A stretch of 64,000 nt of DNA from Marinobacterium_D sp050908845. Its GTDB lineage: Bacteria > Pseudomonadota > Gammaproteobacteria > Pseudomonadales > Balneatricaceae. The translations under genes and the position numbers were made by a program. The notes under the pieces were generated by a model that did no database searches, was not told the origin of the DNA, and saw only the letters and a program-made list of their open reading frames with translations. The stretch lies in assembly GCF_050908845.1 (NCBI RefSeq), contig NZ_CP194171.1, forward strand, positions 4,278,001 to 4,342,000, written 5' to 3'. Positions 60,566 through 64,000 of the stretch are shown here, in pieces; positions within the stretch are counted from its first letter, which is position 1, and each line of letters starts with the position of its first letter.

Positions 60566-61375
60566 ATGTTTCGCAGTATTTCCACGCCGTCGTTCTCAGC
60601 GTTTCGCTCACTCCGTTTGCTGATCCTTCTTCCCCTGACCTTCCTGCTCACCGCCTGTGCCCAGGACCAGTACCTGTTTCTGGACCGCGCGGATCTGGCA
60701 CCTCTGCAGAAACAGATGGCAGAACAACAGCTTGCAATCACCGCTCTGCGGCAACAGACACAAGAACAGTTCGACCTGCTGGAAACCCGCCAGCAGCTTC
60801 GCCAGAGTGACCTGAACGCCCAGCTGCAGGAGCAGCGCGCCCTGATCAAGAAGCGCCCCGCCCCCGTGGTCGAGCCGCGCAACCGCCTCAACACCCAGGC
60901 TCCGGCCGGCGGCCGCTACCAGGGCAAGCTGGTGGTGGGTGAGCTGGAGCCGGTTTACCTGGCAATACCCGGCGTCATTTATGAAGCACGCATCGACAGC
61001 GGCGCGGAAACCTCCTCCCTGCACGCCACCAACATCGAGCGTTTCGAACGGGACGGCGAGCGCTGGGTCCGTTTCGATATCGAAGATCCGAATCACGAGA
61101 AACCGATCACCCTGGAGCGACAGCTGTCGCGTAACGTGCGGATCATCCAGGCCTCCGCCGATGAGTCAGAGCGCCGCGCTGTCGTCGAGCTGCCGTTCAT
61201 GATCGGCGACCACCGCCAGAGCGCCGAATTCACCCTGACCGACCGTGATCAGCTCACCTACTCGCTGCTGATCGGCCGCAACGTGCTGCGTGACGTGATG
61301 CTGGTCGATGTGGGCCGGGAAAACGTGACAACCCTGCCGGAAAATCTGGATAAGGTGGGAGACAGCGACGAATGA
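60566..61375 (+). CDS. Retropepsin-like lipoprotein protease (RimB/Zn_protease-like family)
   Basis: A 269-residue lipoprotein: signal with lipobox LTAC (Cys31), a Gln-rich coiled coil at about 40-95, then a domain often annotated as ATP-dependent zinc protease but with a retropepsin-type aspartate motif, IDSGAETSSLH (Asp144), and a closing LLIGRNVLRD. It acts in the periplasm, anchored to a membrane. Its stop overlaps the next gene in an ATGA. Retropepsin-like RimB, which acts with the ligase RimK, is a relative; the substrate here is unknown. Confidence 0.85.
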   Translation: MFRSISTPSFSAFRSLRLLILLPLTFLLTACAQDQYLFLDRADLAPLQKQMAEQQLAITALRQQTQEQFDLLETRQQLRQSDLNAQLQEQRALIKKRPAPVVEPRNRLNTQAPAGGRYQGKLVVGELEPVYLAIPGVIYEARIDSGAETSSLHATNIERFERDGERWVRFDIEDPNHEKPITLERQLSRNVRIIQASADESERRAVVELPFMIGDHRQSAEFTLTDRDQLTYSLLIGRNVLRDVMLVDVGRENVTTLPENLDKVGDSDE

Positions 61376-62904
61376 CCCGCCACTCCAAAGCGCCGTTTTA
61401 CATCACCACGCTGATGCTGATCCTGGTCGGCATCGCGCTGGCCGTGCTGCGTAACCAGTCCATGGGCGTCCCCTGGTTGCCCGGGGTACAACAGCCGGTC
61501 TGGCTGGTCGAAGCCCGCATCGACTTCGAGGCCTGGGGAGATCCGGTCACCGTGAGCCTCAACGTGCCGGATCGCGCACCGGGCTTTCATACCCTGTCGG
61601 AACAGGCCGCCTCCCCCGGTTACGGCTTCGCCATCACCGAAAACAACGGTGATCGCCGCGCCGAATGGACGATTCGCGAGGCCAGCGGCCCACAGACGCT
61701 CTATTTCAAGACCCGCCTGATCCCCAGCGAGGCGACCTCGACGCCGTCTCCGCGGGAGGGGGCTGTGAATACGCCGCCGCAACCGACGCCGGTGTTCCTT
61801 GAAGAGCCCCGGGCCACCGCCGCGCTGACGCTCATCGACCAGGCCGGCAGCCGCTCCAGCACCCCAACAAGCCTGACCCGCGAGCTGATTGCCCTGCTCA
61901 ATGCGCCTCAGCCTGACCAGAACACCCAGCTTCTGCTCAGTGACACCTCGAAAATCCAGACCCTGGATCAGCTGCTCAACTACGCCAATACACCGGCGCG
62001 AATCGCTGAAGGCCTGGTGCTTGAGGATGCACGCCGGGCACAGAGCCTGCAGCCCTATATCCAGATCTTCGATGGCGACCACTGGGTCACCTTCAACCCG
62101 CGCACCGGCGAGCAGGGCGTACCGGAAAACACCCTGCTGTGGCGCCAGCAGAGCGGCTCACTGCTCGATGTGATCGGCGCCAGCGACTCCCAGGTGCACT
62201 TCTCCATGCTGCGCCAGACCATCCCGGCGCTGCAGGTCGCCCGCGCCGAAGCCGACCGCAACAACCTCGGCGCGCTGAGCCTGTACCAGCTGCCGGTGGA
62301 GCAGCAGAGCATGTTCCGTATGCTGCTGTTGCTGCCGTTCGGCGCACTGGTGGTCTGCCTGATGCGTATCCTCGTGGGGATCAAGACCTCCGGCACCTTC
62401 ATGCCGGTGCTGATCGCCGTGGCTTTCGTGCAAACCTCACTGCTGCCGGGCCTGGCCGCCTTTATCAGCGTGGTGACACTGGGCCTGCTGATGCGCGGCT
62501 ACCTGTCGAGTCTTAACCTGCTGCTGGTATCGCGTATCTCGACGCTGATAGTACTGGTGCTGTTTATCACCGTCGGCATCAGCGTGATCGGCTTCCAGAT
62601 GGGCTTCTCCACCGGTATGACCGTGACCTTCTTCCCGATGGTTATCCTGGCCTGGACCATCGAGCGCGTCTCCATTCTCTGGGAGGAGGAAGGCGCCCGC
62701 GAGGTCCTGATTCAGGGCGGCGGCAGTCTGCTGGTAGCCGTCGTCGCCTATCTGGTGATGAGCTCGAGACTGGCAGAACACCTTAGTTTCAACTTCCCCG
62801 AGCTGCACCTGGTGGTGCTGGGCGCCATCCTGCTGCTCGGTCAATACACCGGCTACAAGCTCACCGAGCTGCGCCGCTTCTCACCAGTGAGGAGGTACCT
62901 GTGA
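61372..62904 (+). CDS. Inactive-transglutaminase-like protein with seven-helix membrane domain
   Basis: A 510-residue protein with an N-terminal helix (about 9-26), a periplasmic transglutaminase-like domain (about 45-300; no clear catalytic Cys visible), and seven C-terminal helices (from MFRMLLLLPFGALVVCLMRI). The same three-gene set, with an ATP-grasp gene next, is known from comparative genomics of amidoligases. The role is unproven. It overlaps both neighbours by four bases, a compact operon. Confidence 0.85.
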   Translation: MTRHSKAPFYITTLMLILVGIALAVLRNQSMGVPWLPGVQQPVWLVEARIDFEAWGDPVTVSLNVPDRAPGFHTLSEQAASPGYGFAITENNGDRRAEWTIREASGPQTLYFKTRLIPSEATSTPSPREGAVNTPPQPTPVFLEEPRATAALTLIDQAGSRSSTPTSLTRELIALLNAPQPDQNTQLLLSDTSKIQTLDQLLNYANTPARIAEGLVLEDARRAQSLQPYIQIFDGDHWVTFNPRTGEQGVPENTLLWRQQSGSLLDVIGASDSQVHFSMLRQTIPALQVARAEADRNNLGALSLYQLPVEQQSMFRMLLLLPFGALVVCLMRILVGIKTSGTFMPVLIAVAFVQTSLLPGLAAFISVVTLGLLMRGYLSSLNLLLVSRISTLIVLVLFITVGISVIGFQMGFSTGMTVTFFPMVILAWTIERVSILWEEEGAREVLIQGGGSLLVAVVAYLVMSSRLAEHLSFNFPELHLVVLGAILLLGQYTGYKLTELRRFSPVRRYL

Positions 62905-63950
62905 TCCGTAATCTGAAACAGCGCTTGTTCAAGGACTGGATCGCCCCGTCGCAGCTGAAGCAGGCGGGCATTCTGAACATGAACAAACGCAATGTGGACT
63001 ATATCGCCCGCTACAACGACCGCAGCGCCTATCCGCTGGTGGATAACAAGCTGAAAACCAAGCTGGTGCTGGCGGAGTACGATGTCAGCTCCCCCAAGCT
63101 GCTGGAGGTGATCACCGAGCAGCACGAGATCAAGGGCTTCCGTGAGATGGTGCAGCAGCTCGACGGCTTCGCCATCAAGCCGGCCAAGGGTTCCGGCGGC
63201 AAGGGGATCCTGGTGATCACCGGCCGCGACGGCGACGCCTTCGTCAAACCCTCCGGCAGCAAGGTGGATCTGGCCGATATCCAGCGCCACCTCTCCAACA
63301 TTCTCGCTGGGCTTTACTCCCTGGGCGGCTCCCCCGACGTGGCGGTGGTCGAATCTTTGGTGCGCTGCGAGCCGACCCTGGCGGGCTATTCTCACCAGGG
63401 GGTGCCGGATATCCGTATCGTCGCCTTCAAGGGTTACCCGGTGATGGCGATGCTGCGCCTCTCCACCCAGGCTTCAGATGGCAAGGCCAACCTGCACCAG
63501 GGCGCCGTCGGCGTGGGTCTGGATATCGGTACCGGCAAGGCGCTGCATGCGGTGCAGCACGACCGTTCCATCGAATATCACCCCGATACAGGGCAACCGC
63601 TGAACGCCATCCGCATCGAAAACTGGCACAAGCTGCTGGTGATGGCGAGCCGCTGCTTCGAGGCCACCAACCTGGGTTATATGGGTGTGGATATCGTCAT
63701 CGACGCACAGCGTGGTCCGCTGTTACTTGAGCTTAACGCGCGCCCGGGGCTGGCCATTCAAATGGCCAACGGCACCGGACTGCTGCCGCGGCTGCGCGCC
63801 GTGGAAGCACTGCGCCGGCCACACTTCACGCCGCAGGAACGCGTCGCCTGGTCGATGAATCATATGGGCGTGAAACCCGCACAGGAAACGGGCGACGGCG
63901 AAAACGCGGCAATTGAGCTGCCCGTTGCAGGTCTGGGGTTCTCCAGCTGA
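62901..63950 (+). CDS. ATP-grasp amidoligase (RimK-like alpha-L-glutamate ligase)
   Basis: A 349-residue ATP-grasp enzyme with KPAKGSGGKGILVI (nucleotide lysine loop) and LLLELNARPGLAIQMANG (metal-binding end). The RimK family adds glutamate to peptides or proteins; the target here is unknown. It starts with GTG at 62901, with GAGGAGG upstream and an overlapping stop. It is cytoplasmic, so the membrane neighbour may connect it to the periplasmic protease. Confidence 0.87.
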   Translation: MIRNLKQRLFKDWIAPSQLKQAGILNMNKRNVDYIARYNDRSAYPLVDNKLKTKLVLAEYDVSSPKLLEVITEQHEIKGFREMVQQLDGFAIKPAKGSGGKGILVITGRDGDAFVKPSGSKVDLADIQRHLSNILAGLYSLGGSPDVAVVESLVRCEPTLAGYSHQGVPDIRIVAFKGYPVMAMLRLSTQASDGKANLHQGAVGVGLDIGTGKALHAVQHDRSIEYHPDTGQPLNAIRIENWHKLLVMASRCFEATNLGYMGVDIVIDAQRGPLLLELNARPGLAIQMANGTGLLPRLRAVEALRRPHFTPQERVAWSMNHMGVKPAQETGDGENAAIELPVAGLGFSS

Positions 63951-63951
63951 G

Positions 63952-64000
63952 CCCCCCCCCCTGCAGTCAGCCCGCCTGCAGTCAGCCCGCCTGCATTCGC
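63952..64000. repeat. Poly-C tract and short tandem repeat at the window end
   Basis: Ten C are followed by the 15-base unit CTGCAGTCAGCCCGC twice and the start of a third unit. It lies after the stop of the ATP-grasp gene. The window cuts it, so its full length is unknown. Confidence 0.8.

Noticed and set aside
63952..63961. The poly-C tract as a phase-variation switch
   Set aside because: It lies after the stop codon of the ATP-grasp gene, so slippage would not alter that protein; the downstream gene is outside the window.
1..64000. tRNA, rRNA and CRISPR arrays
   Set aside because: No cloverleaf, rRNA-like stretch or regularly spaced direct repeats were found by reading; a dedicated scan could still find a tRNA.

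Overview
The window looks like part of the chromosome of a marine gammaproteobacterium. GC content is moderately high, two complete TRAP transporters plus an orphan TRAP receptor are present, and the gene content resembles Oceanospirillaceae such as Marinobacterium or its relatives. The genus is an inference. No rRNA, tRNA or CRISPR array was seen. About two thirds of the window is devoted to catabolism of lignin-type aromatic compounds.

Layout. 1-7470: the end of an ABC permease gene, putA with a divergent Lrp/AsnC regulator, and two LysR genes, one with two DNA-binding domains. 7644-10082 (minus strand): an operon of alpha/beta hydrolase, SnoaL-like protein, ligA and ligB (protocatechuate 4,5-dioxygenase), divergent from a TRAP transporter at 10426-13256. 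13554-16832: vanAB copy 1 and an orphan TRAP receptor. 17040-21838 (minus): etfBA and a second TRAP system. 22062-29257 (minus): a phenylpropanoid side-chain module of ADP-forming CoA ligase, crotonase, SDR, acyl-CoA dehydrogenase, thiolase-like protein and DUF35 protein, divergent from a MarR gene. 30466-33035: formaldehyde dehydrogenase and a porin. 33463-37723 (minus): an operon with two Rieske oxygenases and two VanB-type reductases, divergent from a GntR gene. 38647-45783: a phenol-sensing sigma-54 activator and the p-cresol operon pchACXF plus an outer-membrane protein. 45849-54083: housekeeping and accessory genes (EamA, azoR, LysR, dacB, codB-pucR-codA). 54185-57440: vanR and vanAB copy 2. 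57440-59097: repeats and a complete IS3-family element. 59171-63950: an MFS gene and a retropepsin-like/7TM/ATP-grasp operon.

How it fits together. p-Cresol is oxidised through Pch. Phenylpropanoids are activated to CoA esters and shortened. Vanillate is O-demethylated by VanAB, releasing formaldehyde that FdhA removes. The product protocatechuate is opened by LigAB; the later steps of the 4,5-cleavage pathway are not in this window. TRAP transporters and porins probably bring in the substrates.

Most notable observations: (i) a thiolase-like/DUF35 pair without the thiolase cysteines, probably a retro-aldolase; (ii) a promoter-operator module shared by the phenylpropanoid operon and the porin gene; (iii) two GntR regulators with distinct GGATCC-centred operators, one set identical in type to the known VanR operator; (iv) an uncharacterised four-gene Rieske operon; (v) PchX as a possible Tat carrier for PchF; (vi) the terminal protease/ATP-grasp operon.
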